Source: Catellatospora sp. TT07R-123 (lineage in GTDB: Bacteria; Actinomycetota; Actinomycetes; Mycobacteriales; Micromonosporaceae). Taken from it: a stretch of DNA of 64,000 nucleotides. The stretch is from the NCBI RefSeq assembly GCF_018327705.1, contig NZ_BNEM01000001.1, positions 3,038,001 through 3,102,000 of the forward strand. Direction: 5' to 3'. A program made the position numbers and the translations under genes. Numbering within the stretch: the first letter of the stretch is position 1; each line of letters begins with the position of its first letter. The notes under the pieces were generated by a model. The model saw only the letters and a list, made by a program, of their open reading frames with translations. It had not been told where the DNA came from and did not search any database. Shown here in pieces: positions 9,665 to 17,561 of the stretch.

Positions 9665-10687
9665 GTGTTCATCGCCATACGTGACCTGCGCTTCGCGCGC
9701 GGCCGGTTCGCCCTGCTGGGTGGAGTGGTCGCGCTGATGACGCTGATGGTCGTCGCCCTGACCGGGCTGACCGCGGGGCTGCGCGCCGCCGCCGTCTCCG
9801 CGGTCGACGCCCTGCCCACCGCCTATCTGGCCTTCCAGCAGCCCGCCGACGGGGAGCAGGTGTCGTTCGCGACCAGTGCGCTCACCGCCGACCAGGTGGC
9901 CGCGCTGGGGGCGTACCCCCTGGGTATCAGCACCACCCGGCTGGCCGCCGGTGGCCGGACCGTCGCCGTCACCGCGTTCGGCGCCGACGCCGCGCTGCTG
10001 CCGCCGCTGCGCGGCGGCGCGCCCGGCGGCCTGGTGCTGCCCGCCGACCTCGCCGCCGACCTCGGCCTGTCCCCCGGCGACACGGTGCTGCTGGGCGGGC
10101 GCCCGCAGCCGGTGTCGGCGCTGGCCGCGCCGCTGTCGTTCAGCCACCTGCCGGTGGTGTACCTGCCGGTGCCCGCCTGGCGCGAGCTGGCCCGCACCGA
10201 CGCGGTGACCGCGGCCGCGCTGGCCGCGCCGCCGGCCGCGCCGGTGCCGGGCACGGTGCTGCGCACCCGCGCCGAAGCCCGCGACGCCGTCGGCGGCTTC
10301 AGCTCCGAGCAGGGGTCGCTGGACCTGATGCGGGGCCTGCTGCTGGTCGTGTCGGCCCTGGTCGTGGGCGCCTTCTTCACGGTATGGACGGTGCAGCGCA
10401 CCCCCGACCTGGCCGTGGTCCGGGCCCTGGGCGCCGGGCGGTCCTACCTGCTGCGCGACGCCGTCGGCCAGGCCGCCGCGGTGCTGCTGGCCGGGGCGCT
10501 GGTCGGCGGGGCCGCCGCGACGGGGCTCGGCCTGCTGGCCGCCCGCGCGGTGCCGTACGTCGCCGACGCCGCCACCATCGCCCCGCCGCTGCTGGCCATG
10601 GTCGGGGTGGGCCTGCTCGGCGCCGTCGTCGCGGTGCGCCGCGTCGCCGCCGTCGACCCGATCACGGCCCTGGGTGGTGCCCGATGA
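9665..10687 (+). CDS. ABC transporter permease (FtsX/MacB-like)
   Basis: 340 residues from the chosen GTG, which gives the family-typical start VFIAIRDLRFARGRFALLGGVVALM. The first membrane helix is followed by a ~190-residue extracytoplasmic domain. Three C-terminal helices come next (about 245-340), with the FtsX stretch FTVWTVQRTPDLAVVRALGAG. Upstream in-frame starts at 9533 (GTG) and 9629 (ATG) would add a basic N-terminus with no domain support. It probably exports a lipid or peptide, or confers tolerance, together with the ATPase at 10728; substrate unknown. It lies beside a two-component pair and close to a 22-codon peptide gene, so peptide export or immunity is a possibility (inference). 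Confidence 0.85.
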   Translation: MFIAIRDLRFARGRFALLGGVVALMTLMVVALTGLTAGLRAAAVSAVDALPTAYLAFQQPADGEQVSFATSALTADQVAALGAYPLGISTTRLAAGGRTVAVTAFGADAALLPPLRGGAPGGLVLPADLAADLGLSPGDTVLLGGRPQPVSALAAPLSFSHLPVVYLPVPAWRELARTDAVTAAALAAPPAAPVPGTVLRTRAEARDAVGGFSSEQGSLDLMRGLLLVVSALVVGAFFTVWTVQRTPDLAVVRALGAGRSYLLRDAVGQAAAVLLAGALVGGAAATGLGLLAARAVPYVADAATIAPPLLAMVGVGLLGAVVAVRRVAAVDPITALGGAR

Positions 10688-10727
10688 GCGGGCGCGGCGA
10701 GCGGATCACGCGGAGCGAGGTCTCGTC

Positions 10728-11393
10728 ATGAGTCTTGAGCTTGATGAGGTCCGGGTCAGCTACCCGGACGGCGAGCGGCGGCTGACCGCCCTGGCCGGGG
10801 TCAGCCTGCAGGTGGCGCCCGGCGAGCTGGTGAGCGTGGTGGGCCCGTCGGGTTCGGGCAAGTCGAGCCTGCTCGCGGTGGCCGGGCTGCTGCTCACGCC
10901 CGACGGCGGCCGGGTGCGCGTCGGCGGGGCCGAGGCGGGGGCGCTGCGCGGCGGCGCCCGGGACCGGCTGCGCCGGGAGCGGATCGGGTTCGTGTTCCAG
11001 CAGGCCAACCTGCTGCCGTCGCTGACCGCACTGGATCAGCTGCTGCTGGCCGCGCACGTGCGCGGGGAGCGGGTTCGCGCGGCCCGGAGCCGGGCCGAGC
11101 AGTTGCTGGAGCGGGTCGGGCTGGCGGCGCGGCGGGACAAGCGGCCGCACCAGCTCTCCGGCGGCGAGCGCCAGCGGGTCGGGATCGCCCGCGCCCTGCT
11201 GGGCCGCCCGCGCGTGCTGCTGCTGGACGAGCCCACCTCAGCCCTCGACCACGAACGGGGCGTGGACGTGGTCGAGCTGATCCGGGCCGTCACGGCCGAG
11301 CACGGCGTGGCGTCGTTGCTGGTCACTCACGATCAGGCGCACGCGCGCCGGGCTGACCGTACGGTGACGCTGCGCGACGGAGAGCTGTCCTGA
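10728..11393 (+). CDS. ABC transporter ATP-binding protein (LolD/MacB type)
   Basis: 221 residues. Walker A VGPSGSGKSS, Q-loop VFQQANLLPSLT, signature HQLSGGERQRVGIARALL, Walker B VLLLDEPTSALD, and H-loop LLVTHD. The ATG at 10728 has GGAGCGAGG about 8 nt upstream; an in-frame GTG at 10674 lacks one. Partner of the FtsX-like permease. The gene ends in front of a strong hairpin shared with the converging small peptide gene. Confidence 0.93.
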   Translation: MSLELDEVRVSYPDGERRLTALAGVSLQVAPGELVSVVGPSGSGKSSLLAVAGLLLTPDGGRVRVGGAEAGALRGGARDRLRRERIGFVFQQANLLPSLTALDQLLLAAHVRGERVRAARSRAEQLLERVGLAARRDKRPHQLSGGERQRVGIARALLGRPRVLLLDEPTSALDHERGVDVVELIRAVTAEHGVASLLVTHDQAHARRADRTVTLRDGELS

Positions 11394-11398
11394 AGCGG

Positions 11399-11432
11399 CG
11401 CCGGGGCGCGGCCTGGCGGCCGCGCCCCGGCG
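11399..11432. terminator. Bidirectional terminator
   Basis: Perfect 15-bp stem CGCCGGGGCGCGGCC / GGCCGCGCCCCGGCG with a TGGC loop, between the ABC ATPase stop (11393) and the converging small peptide stop (11439). Confidence 0.85.
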
Positions 11433-11438
11433 AAAGAG

Positions 11439-11507
11439 TCAGTTCGCGACGAGACCGTCGACCTCGCGCTTGCTGACCTCCTTGCTGACCTCCTTGGAGA
11501 CCTCCAT
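11439..11507 (-). CDS. Small repetitive peptide, 22 aa, function unknown
   Basis: ATG-to-TGA reading frame for MEVSKEVSKEVSKREVDGLVAN. The perfect Shine-Dalgarno AAGGAGG (plus-strand 11514-11520) is 6 nt before the ATG, and a strong terminator starts just after the stop, so the unit looks like a complete tiny gene. The coding part contains three near-exact 12-bp tandem repeats (Glu-Val-Ser-Lys) that would form a charged amphipathic helix. There is no Cys or aromatic residue and no signal peptide. A candidate -10 TACGCT lies at plus 11600-11605. It faces the ABC exporter and is divergent from the hydroxymandelate oxidase gene. It could be a signalling or exported peptide, a RiPP-like precursor (no maturation enzyme nearby), or a regulatory leader. 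Reality of translation is moderately supported; function unknown. Confidence 0.5.
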   Translation of the reverse strand: MEVSKEVSKEVSKREVDGLVAN

Positions 11508-11664
11508 GACACACCTCCTTGTCCTGTCACGAGGGACGTCCACGTTCCGACGACGGCTGCATGGTCTGCCGCCGGAGGCCGTGAACCTGTATGAGGGGGA
11601 GCGTAGCGATAGTTGACTCGGCAGGAAAGATGCCCACTCACCGATCTTTAAAAGCGCATTCCGA

Positions 11665-11706
11665 AGTGTCCAGATAGACGGTAATGAGTGTCATTCTAGT
11701 GACATT
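11665..11706 (+). promoter_or_regulatory. 11-bp-phased direct repeats (SARP/OmpR-type activator site candidate)
   Basis: AGTGTC at 11665, AGTGTCATT at 11687 and AGTGACATT at 11698 are spaced 22 and 11 bp, on one helical face. Such spacing is typical of sites for SARP and PhoP/OmpR-family activators. The repeats end about 70 bp before the -35 of the hydroxymandelate oxidase promoter. No SARP gene is present in the window. Confidence 0.4.
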
Positions 11707-11777
11707 TCCGCTGTCCAATGATTGAAAGTGCCGTATTAATCACACTGACGAAGATCATTGTGAGGACGACCCCGGTA

Positions 11778-11806
11778 TTGTGTGCCGTCGATCAGATCAC
11801 TAGCGT
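11778..11806 (+). promoter_or_regulatory. Promoter of hmo-hpgT
   Basis: TTGTGT (11778-11783), 17-nt spacer, TAGCGT (11801-11806). Transcription would start near 11813 and the SD GGAGG (11831-11835) precedes the GTG at 11841. The same -10 hexamer occurs in the hydroxymandelate synthase promoter. Confidence 0.55.
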
Positions 11807-11840
11807 GTGATCCACCGTGGACCGATGTGCGGAGGTGGCG

Positions 11841-12935
11841 GTGTCGATCCTGTGCGCCGAGGACTACCGGGCCCTGGCCCGCGCGCGCCTGCGCGGCGAC
11901 GTCTGGGACTTCCTCGACGGCGGCAGCGGCGCCGAGCTCACCGTCGACGCCAACCGGGCCGGCTTCGACCGCGCGCTGCTGCGGCCGCGCACGCTGGTCG
12001 ACGTGTCCCGGGTCGACACCACGCGCAAGCTGCTCGGCGGGGCGCTGACCGCGCCGCTGGGCGTCGCGCCGATCGCCTACCACCGGATGTTCCACCCCGA
12101 CGGCGAGACCGCGACCGTCGCGGGTGCAGGGCGGGCGGGCGCGCTCTTCGTGGCCAGCATCTTCGCCAGCCGGACGCTGGAGGAGATGGCGGCGGCCGCG
12201 ACCGGCCCGCTGTGGCTCCAGCTGTACTGGCTGCGCCACCGCCCCGCCCTGGCCGAACTGGCCCAGCGCGCCCAGCGCGCCGGCTTCCGCGCCCTGGTGC
12301 TCACCGTCGACGCGCCGCGCATCGGCAAGCGCCTGCGCGACCTGCGCAACGACTTCACGGTGGACCCCGACGTCCGCGCGGTCAACCTCGACCCCGCCCT
12401 GATGACCAGCGCGCACGAGCGCCGCGAGGGCTCCTCGTCCATCGCCGCCCACGCCGCGCTCACCTTCGACCAGACGGTCACCTGGGCCGACCTCGCCTGG
12501 CTGAAGGGCGTCACCGACCTGCCGCTGGTGCTCAAGGGCATCCTCACCGCCGAGGACGCCGAATGCGCCGTCGCGCACGGCGCCGACGCGATCATCGTGT
12601 CCAACCACGGCGGACGGCAGCTCGACGGCGCGGTCCCCGGGCTGCGCGCGCTGCCCGAGGTGGTCGCGGCGGTGGCGGGCCGCTGCCCGGTGCTGCTCGA
12701 CGGCGGCGTACGGACCGGACGCGACGTCTTCGTCGCCCTGGCCCTGGGCGCCCAGGCCGTGCTGGTCGGCCGCCCCGCGCTGTGGGCGCTCACCGCGGGC
12801 GGCGCCGACGCGGTGACCCACGTGCTGTCGCTGCTCGCCGCCGAACTGGAGCACACCATGGCGCTGACCGGGCGGCCGTCCCTGGCCGACATCGGCCGCG
12901 ACGCGGTCCTGCCCGGCGAACGCCCGGAAGTCTGA
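11841..12935 (+). CDS. hmo: 4-Hydroxymandelate oxidase (FMN-dependent alpha-hydroxy acid oxidase)
   Basis: 364 residues, FMN-dependent (S)-2-hydroxy-acid oxidase family. Expected reaction: 4-hydroxymandelate to 4-hydroxyphenylglyoxylate, the second step of 4-hydroxyphenylglycine synthesis. Seen: the start region CAEDYRALARARL, GGSGAELTVDANRAGF, FMN-binding APIAYHRMFHPDGE, and the active-site stretch SNHGGRQLDGA (catalytic His256, Arg259), then LDGGVRTGRDVFVALALGA. The GTG at 11841 is chosen over GTG 11817 because GGAGG lies 5 nt upstream of it. The next gene, an aminotransferase, would use the product. Sequence alone would also allow lactate or mandelate as substrate; the specific call rests on the hydroxymandelate synthase at 27836 and the adjacent aminotransferase. 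Confidence 0.85.
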   Translation: MSILCAEDYRALARARLRGDVWDFLDGGSGAELTVDANRAGFDRALLRPRTLVDVSRVDTTRKLLGGALTAPLGVAPIAYHRMFHPDGETATVAGAGRAGALFVASIFASRTLEEMAAAATGPLWLQLYWLRHRPALAELAQRAQRAGFRALVLTVDAPRIGKRLRDLRNDFTVDPDVRAVNLDPALMTSAHERREGSSSIAAHAALTFDQTVTWADLAWLKGVTDLPLVLKGILTAEDAECAVAHGADAIIVSNHGGRQLDGAVPGLRALPEVVAAVAGRCPVLLDGGVRTGRDVFVALALGAQAVLVGRPALWALTAGGADAVTHVLSLLAAELEHTMALTGRPSLADIGRDAVLPGERPEV

Positions 12936-12953
12936 GCGAAGGAGCAGCGAGTC

Positions 12954-14249
12954 ATGGTCAAGCTGGACAGGCGGCGCCTGCACGTGTCGGTGACCGACCC
13001 GGTCGCGGCGTCGATGAACTTCCTCAACGAGGTCGCCGGACGCTACCCCGACGCCGTCTCATTGGCCGCCGGGCGGCCGTACGAGGGGTTCTACGACACC
13101 GCCGACATCGGCCGCTACCTCGACCGGTACGTCGCGTACCTGGCCGAGCAGGGCAGCGACCCGGTCCAGATCCGCCGCGCCCTGATGCAGTACGGCCGCA
13201 CCAACGGCCAGATCCACGGGCTCATCGCGCGGATGCTCGCCACCGACGACGGCATCGACGTGCCCGCCGAGGCGGTCTCGGTCACCGCGGGCTGCCAGGA
13301 GGCCATGGTCATGGTGCTGCGGGGCCTGTGTGCGGGCCCTGACGACGTGCTGCTGGCCGCCGAACCCTGCTACGTCGGCATCACCGGCGCCGCCCGCATC
13401 CTCGGCATCGAGGTCGTGCCCGTGCCCGAGGGCCGCGGCGGGCTCGACCCGGCCCGCGTCGCCGAGACCGCCCGCGCCGTCCGCGACAGCGGCCGCACCC
13501 CACGCGCGCTGTACCTGGTGCCCGACTTCTCGAACCCGTCCGGCCTGTGCCTGGACGTGGCCGCCCGGCAGGGCCTGCTGGACGTGGCCGAGGCCGAGGA
13601 CTTCCTGATCCTCGAAGACGACCCGTACGGCCTGTTCGGCCTCGACGACCGTCCCCGGCCCAAGCTCAAGGCCCTCGACACCCGGCAGCGCGTGGTCTAC
13701 CTGGGCTCGTTCGCCAAGTCGGTCTTCCCCGGCGCCCGCATCGGCTTCCTCGTCGCCGACCAGACCGTGGTCGACGAGGCCGGGCGGACCACGCTGCTGG
13801 CCGAGGAGCTGTCCACCATCAAGAGCATGCTCACCGTGAACACCTCCCCCATCGCCCAGGCGGTGGTCGGCGGCGTCCTGGTCGAGTCCGGTTGCAGCCT
13901 GAAGGCCGCCAACGCGCAGAAGATCGCCTTCTACCGGGAGAACCTGCGCGGGCTGGTCGACGCGCTCGACCGGCACCTGCCCGCGCCGTGGCGCGACGAG
14001 GTGGGAGTGCGCTGGAACCAGCCCGAGGGCGGGTTCTTCGCCGTGGTCGACGTGCCGTTCACCGCCGACGAGCGGCTGCTGGAGGTGTCCGCCTCCCGGT
14101 ACGGGGTGCTGTGGACGCCGATGAGCTTCTTCTACACCGACGGCGGCACCAGGTCGCTGCGCCTGTCGTGCAGCTACCTGGACGCCGCCACCGTCGAGGA
14201 GGGCGTACGCCGCCTCGCCGCGATGATCCGGGACAACGTCGCGGCCTAG
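12954..14249 (+). CDS. hpgT: 4-Hydroxyphenylglycine aminotransferase (class I/II, PLP)
   Basis: 431 residues, fold-type I PLP aminotransferase of the MocR/2-aminoadipate group without a DNA-binding domain. Expected reaction: 4-hydroxyphenylglyoxylate + amino donor to L-4-hydroxyphenylglycine. Seen: substrate/cofactor segments AGRPYEGFYD, GCQEAMVMVLRGL, YLVPDFSNPSG, the Asp-Tyr pair LEDDPYGLF, and the PLP lysine in YLGSFAKSVFPGARIGF (Lys about 255). Length matches known HpgT/PglE enzymes. It lies 18 bp after hmo with AAGGAG upstream, so they form an operon. In other Hpg pathways the same enzyme uses tyrosine as donor, regenerating 4-hydroxyphenylpyruvate; that is plausible here but not visible. 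Substrate assignment rests on context. Confidence 0.82.
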   Translation: MVKLDRRRLHVSVTDPVAASMNFLNEVAGRYPDAVSLAAGRPYEGFYDTADIGRYLDRYVAYLAEQGSDPVQIRRALMQYGRTNGQIHGLIARMLATDDGIDVPAEAVSVTAGCQEAMVMVLRGLCAGPDDVLLAAEPCYVGITGAARILGIEVVPVPEGRGGLDPARVAETARAVRDSGRTPRALYLVPDFSNPSGLCLDVAARQGLLDVAEAEDFLILEDDPYGLFGLDDRPRPKLKALDTRQRVVYLGSFAKSVFPGARIGFLVADQTVVDEAGRTTLLAEELSTIKSMLTVNTSPIAQAVVGGVLVESGCSLKAANAQKIAFYRENLRGLVDALDRHLPAPWRDEVGVRWNQPEGGFFAVVDVPFTADERLLEVSASRYGVLWTPMSFFYTDGGTRSLRLSCSYLDAATVEEGVRRLAAMIRDNVAA

Positions 14250-14878
14250 CCGCCCTTCTGCTCGGCGCCGGGCGGCTTGAGCCGCGAGCTGCCCAGCTCC
14301 CGCCCGTCCCCGCCGTACGCGGTGCACAGCGGGTAGTGCTCGTCGGACAGCGGCTCCCAGCGGCCTTCGCCGACCGGGGTCGGCTCCGGCAGCGGGCTGC
14401 CCCTGCGGACCAGCCAGAAGACGTACACGGTCGGGTCCGCGCTCCACGGGGCGAAGCTGGCTGCGGTCGCCCCGTCGGCTGCCGCGCACACCAGACGGTC
14501 GAGCGGGCCGCGGACCGCGCCGAAGTCGATCAGCGTGCCCTGGCCGACGGTCATCTCGCGCAGGTCGAGGAACAGCCTGCCGTCGCCGCCCGCGAACGTG
14601 ACCCGGTAGTCGACGGCGGCGGGGCCGTCCGGGCCGTACCAGAACTCGTCCAGGTACGGCCGCCCGCTGCCCCAGAAGTAGAGGACCAGCTCCCTTCCGG
14701 CGTTCATGACACCCGTGCGGATCGTGTCGCCCACGGGCAAGGCGCTCGGGTTGGGCGACGGCAGCACCGGTGACGCCGGTGTCACGAGCCCGCCGCCCCC
14801 CGTCTCCCCGGCGGCGCACCCGCCCAACACCAGTACCGCCACCAGCACCATCAGCCGCCGCTTCCCGATACCTCGCAC
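14246..14878 (-). CDS. Putative lipoprotein, unknown function
   Basis: 210 residues. The signal peptide with lipobox VLVLGGCAAG (Cys about 21) predicts a membrane-anchored extracellular protein. A short Pro/Ser linker follows, then a ~165-residue globular part with no motif I recognise. The GTG start at 14878 has GGAGGGG upstream. Its last codons overlap the stop of the convergent aminotransferase by 4 bp. Lying between cluster genes does not by itself tie it to biosynthesis. Confidence 0.75.
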   Translation of the reverse strand: MRGIGKRRLMVLVAVLVLGGCAAGETGGGGLVTPASPVLPSPNPSALPVGDTIRTGVMNAGRELVLYFWGSGRPYLDEFWYGPDGPAAVDYRVTFAGGDGRLFLDLREMTVGQGTLIDFGAVRGPLDRLVCAAADGATAASFAPWSADPTVYVFWLVRRGSPLPEPTPVGEGRWEPLSDEHYPLCTAYGGDGRELGSSRLKPPGAEQKGG

Positions 14879-14973
14879 CCGTCCCCTCCTCCGCCCGCAT
14901 CTCCGCCCGCACCTCCGGCTCGTCGCATCATAACGGCGGCCGATATATATCGTCTACCGTTTGGCGCCGCGCA

Positions 14974-15067
14974 TGATCGCGGTTTCCGGTCGGGGTTGGC
15001 GCCGGTGATCGCGGTTTCCGGTCGGGATGTGGCCGATCAGGGCACGCCTTGACCGAAAACGGTGATC
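14974..15067. repeat. GATC..CGGTC palindromic intergenic repeat, copy A
   Basis: Two identical 21-bp units (14974-14994, 15006-15026; core GCGGTTTCCGGTCGGG), then TTGACCGAAAACGGTGATC (15049-15067) in inverted orientation. Related but degraded elements occur at 43160-43236 and 57524-57584, all in intergenic space. Confidence 0.55.
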
Positions 15068-15165
15068 TTTAGGGCTCCAGCTGCCGATGATCGGCGATAG
15101 CGGGCGAGACCTCACCGCCGCGAGGCGTGCCGAATCCCTGGAAAGCTGACAAGTTCGGCGTGCTT

Positions 15166-15181
15166 GACAAGAAAAGTTGTC
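15166..15181. promoter_or_regulatory. Operator candidate of the HTH/SRPBCC operon
   Basis: GACAA-gaaaag-TTGTC inverted repeat 18 bp before the ATG at 15200, overlapping the expected promoter. This is the position of an autoregulatory site for an ArsR-like repressor. Confidence 0.45.
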
Positions 15182-15199
15182 GGTGACAGGGTCGGAAGC

Positions 15200-15850
15200 A
15201 TGCTTGATGTGGCGGTGATCGACGATCCGGCGACCGCCGAGGTCTGCCTGGACCCGGTGCGGGCGCGGCTGCTCGCGGCCCTGGCCGAACCGGCCTCGGC
15301 CAGCACGCTCGCGGCCCGGACCGGGCTCACCCGGCAGAAGGTCAACTACCACCTGCACGCGCTGGAGCGGGTGGGGCTGGTGGAGCTGGTCGAGGAGCGG
15401 CGCAAGGGCAACATGACCGAGCGGGTGATGCAGGCGACGGCGTCGTCATACGTCATCTCGCCCGCCGCGCTCGCCCCGGTCGCCCCCGACCCGGCCCAGG
15501 CCCCCGACCAGCTGTCCGCCCGCTGGCTGCTGGCGCTGGGCGCCCGGCTGGTGCGCGAGGTCGGCGAACTGATCACCGGTTCCCGCGCGGCGCGGCAGCC
15601 GCTGGCGACGTTCGCGGTGGACAGCGAGATCAGGTTCGCCTCCGCCGCCGACCGCGCCGCCTTCGCGGCGGAGCTGACCAGGACACTGGCCGGCCTGGTC
15701 GAGCGTTATCACGACGAGCACAGCCCCGGCGGCCGCCGCCACCGGCTCGTGGTCGGGCTCCACCCGAGCCTGGTCCCGCCGCCGACGGAGGAGACCGCCG
15801 CCGCCACGGCCCTGCCCGCGGCGGCACCGCCCGAACTCACGAGGGAGTAG
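15200..15850 (+). CDS. ArsR-like winged-helix transcriptional regulator
   Basis: 216 residues. The N-terminal winged helix (about 13-85) has VRARLLAALAEPASASTLAARTGLTRQKVNYHLHALE and the wing LVELVEERRKGNMTERVMQA. The C-terminal part (about 110-195) is helical and Ala-rich with an acidic segment. It binds DNA as a repressor or activator; no metal-binding Cys motif was seen. The ATG at 15200 lies just after an inverted repeat. It is followed 4 bp later by an SRPBCC gene, a frequent pairing in actinobacteria in which the regulator controls its partner. Confidence 0.85.
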   Translation: MLDVAVIDDPATAEVCLDPVRARLLAALAEPASASTLAARTGLTRQKVNYHLHALERVGLVELVEERRKGNMTERVMQATASSYVISPAALAPVAPDPAQAPDQLSARWLLALGARLVREVGELITGSRAARQPLATFAVDSEIRFASAADRAAFAAELTRTLAGLVERYHDEHSPGGRRHRLVVGLHPSLVPPPTEETAAATALPAAAPPELTRE

Positions 15851-15854
15851 CGAC

Positions 15855-16571
15855 ATGGACGGCACGTTCGAGATCGTGCGCGAAGGCACCCTGGCGACGT
15901 CACCGGAGGAATACTGGGACGCCGTCACCACCGGCAACGGCGGGTGGCTGTGGCCGATGGAGTTCGAGCCGCGCGTCGGCGGGCAGGCCGCGTTCGGCGG
16001 CACCGTCACCGAGTGGGAGCCGCCGCACCGGCTGTGCAGCCGTATGGAGGCGCCCAACGGCTGGTTCAACCAGGTCGAGCACACCGTCGACGACGCCGGG
16101 GACGGCACGGTCCGCTTCAGGTACGTCCACAGCGGCATCTTCGTCGACAACTGGGAGAACCAGTACCACGGCGCGGACGAGCACACCGACTTCTACCTGC
16201 ACACGCTCGGGCAGTACCTGGCGCACTTCAGCCGTCGCCCGGTCGCGTACGCCTCGGTCGACGGCCCGGCCGCGTCGCTGAACCCGGCCGGGTTCGACAC
16301 CCTGCGCGCCGCGCTGGGCCTGGGCGCGGACACCCGGCAGGGTGACACGGTCACCGTGGACCTGCCCGGCGAGGGCCCCGCCGAGATCGTCGTCGACTAC
16401 TGGCACCCGCACTTCCTGGGCCTGCGCAGCGCCGACACGATGTACCGCTTCTTCGGCCGCAACGTCTTCGGCGCCCCGGTCGGCTTCGCCGCCCACCTGT
16501 TCGCCCCCGGCGCCGACCCCGACGCGACCCGGAAGTCCTGGCAGCAGTGGCTGGAGGGCGTCTACGCCTGA
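15855..16571 (+). CDS. SRPBCC / AHSA1-like protein
   Basis: 238 residues, START/Bet v1-like fold that binds hydrophobic ligands in a deep cavity. Seen: TSPEEYWDAVTTGNGGWLWPMEFEPRVGGQAAFGGTVTEWEPPHRLCSR, the usual AHSA1 N-terminal pattern, and HTDFYLHTLGQYLAHFSRRP. A second half-domain follows to the C-terminus (FFGRNVFGAPVGFAAHLFA), making it longer than the usual 150 residues. Co-transcribed with the HTH gene (4-bp gap). Role unknown; a link to the cluster is possible only by position. Confidence 0.85.
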   Translation: MDGTFEIVREGTLATSPEEYWDAVTTGNGGWLWPMEFEPRVGGQAAFGGTVTEWEPPHRLCSRMEAPNGWFNQVEHTVDDAGDGTVRFRYVHSGIFVDNWENQYHGADEHTDFYLHTLGQYLAHFSRRPVAYASVDGPAASLNPAGFDTLRAALGLGADTRQGDTVTVDLPGEGPAEIVVDYWHPHFLGLRSADTMYRFFGRNVFGAPVGFAAHLFAPGADPDATRKSWQQWLEGVYA

Positions 16572-16598
16572 CCCGCGGACCCGGCCGCCCGGGTCAGG
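16567..16598. terminator. Bidirectional terminator
   Basis: CCTGACCCG (16567-16575) and CGGGTCAGG (16590-16598), a perfect 9-bp stem between the SRPBCC gene and the converging esterase gene. Confidence 0.6.
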
Positions 16599-17531
16599 TC
16601 AGGTGGTGAACCAGGTGCGGAGGTGGGCGGCCGCCTCCTCCTGTGCCCGGCGGCCGTCCGCGAGGTCCCCCGCCATGCAGAAGAACCCGTGGATCATGCC
16701 GTCGTAGCGGGTGAGCGTCACCGGGACGCCGGAGTCGGACAGCGTGCGGGCGTACTGCTCGGCCTGGTCGCGCAGGGGGTCGTACTCGGCGGTGATGACC
16801 AGGGCGGGCGGCAGACCGATGTGGTCTGCGGCCAGCAGCGGCGAGGCGAGCGGGTCGCCGCCGTCGGCGGGCGAGGTCAGGTAGTGGTCCCAGTACCAGG
16901 TGACCGAGGTGGCGTTGAACAGGTACGGGTCGGTGCCCTCGCGCAGCGACCGGGTGCTCGACCGGTAGTCGGTGTTCGGGTACACCAGCAGCTGCCCGAC
17001 CAGGTCCGGGCCGTGCTCGCGGGCCAGCAGGGTCACCGACGCGGCCAGGTTGCCGCCGGCGCTGTCGCCGCCGACCGCGATGCGGGCCGGGTCGGCGCCG
17101 AGCTCGGCCGCGTTGGCGGCGACCCAGGCGGTGACGGCGTGGCAGTCGTGCACCGCGGCGGGGAACTTGTGCTCCGGCGCCAGCCGGTATCCGGCCGCCA
17201 CGACCAGGCAGCCCGCGGCGTTGGCCAGCGTCCGGCACACCGCGTCGGCGGTGTCGATGGTGCCCAGCGTCCAGCCGCCGCCGAAGAAGTACACCAGCAC
17301 GGGCAGCGGCTCGCCGAGCACCGGCCGGAAGATCCGGATCGGCAGCGGGCCGCCCGGACCGTCGATGTCGCGGTCGACGACCTCGGCGACGGGCTCGGGC
17401 GTGCCGCCCGCGGCCTGGATCGAGGCCAGGTCGGCGGCGCGGGCGTCCTCGACCGACAGCATGTAGAGCTGCGGGGCACCGGAGGCTTCGCGTCGGGCGC
17501 GCATCTCCTGGACCTGGGGGTGCAGGGGCAC
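16599..17531 (-). CDS. Alpha/beta hydrolase, hormone-sensitive lipase family
   Basis: 310-residue cytosolic esterase. The oxyanion-hole motif appears as GGGWTLG (in YFFGGGWTLG), the nucleophile as GGDSAGGNLAA (Ser about 157), with a C-terminal His in DGMIHGFFC and the acid in EYDPLRDQ. The GTG start at 17531 has AGGAGAG upstream. It lies 30 bp after the ATP-grasp gene on the same strand, so they are probably one transcript. It may deacylate an intermediate or protecting group; no substrate can be read from sequence. Confidence 0.9.
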   Translation of the reverse strand: MPLHPQVQEMRARREASGAPQLYMLSVEDARAADLASIQAAGGTPEPVAEVVDRDIDGPGGPLPIRIFRPVLGEPLPVLVYFFGGGWTLGTIDTADAVCRTLANAAGCLVVAAGYRLAPEHKFPAAVHDCHAVTAWVAANAAELGADPARIAVGGDSAGGNLAASVTLLAREHGPDLVGQLLVYPNTDYRSSTRSLREGTDPYLFNATSVTWYWDHYLTSPADGGDPLASPLLAADHIGLPPALVITAEYDPLRDQAEQYARTLSDSGVPVTLTRYDGMIHGFFCMAGDLADGRRAQEEAAAHLRTWFTT

Positions 17532-17561
17532 CGTCTCTCCTGTCTGATCGATCGTGCCGGT

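Larger units (their letters stand above)
11508..11840. other. 333-bp AT-richer divergent control region
   Basis: Unusually low GC between about 11580 and 11800. It contains the leader and possible promoter of the small peptide gene, AGTG(T/A)C repeats in 11-bp phase (11665-11706), and the promoter of the hydroxymandelate oxidase (11778-11806). The 12-mer TCACCGATCTTT (11638-11649) recurs upstream of the ligase gene at 20855. A 13-codon ATG frame at 11684 has no ribosome binding site and is not annotated. Confidence 0.5.
14879..15199. other. 321-bp intergenic region with repeats and operators, no gene
   Basis: Contains the palindrome CGATATATATCG (14941-14952), which resembles PadR/GntR-type operators and lies about 63 bp upstream of the lipoprotein start. 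It also contains a 21-bp perfect direct repeat (14974-14994 and 15006-15026) followed by a partly inverted copy (15049-15067), and the operator-like repeat at 15166-15181 before the HTH gene. Confidence 0.5.

Noticed and set aside
10684-10731. 15-codon frame (MSGRGERITRSEVSS) linking ABC permease and ATPase by two ATGA overlaps
   Set aside because: The double overlap is suggestive of coupling, but there is no ribosome binding site and the sequence is explained as the spacer plus SD of the ATPase gene.
11684-11725. 13-codon plus-strand ATG frame in the hmo control region
   Set aside because: No Shine-Dalgarno sequence and it lies on the phased direct repeats; regulatory DNA is the simpler reading.
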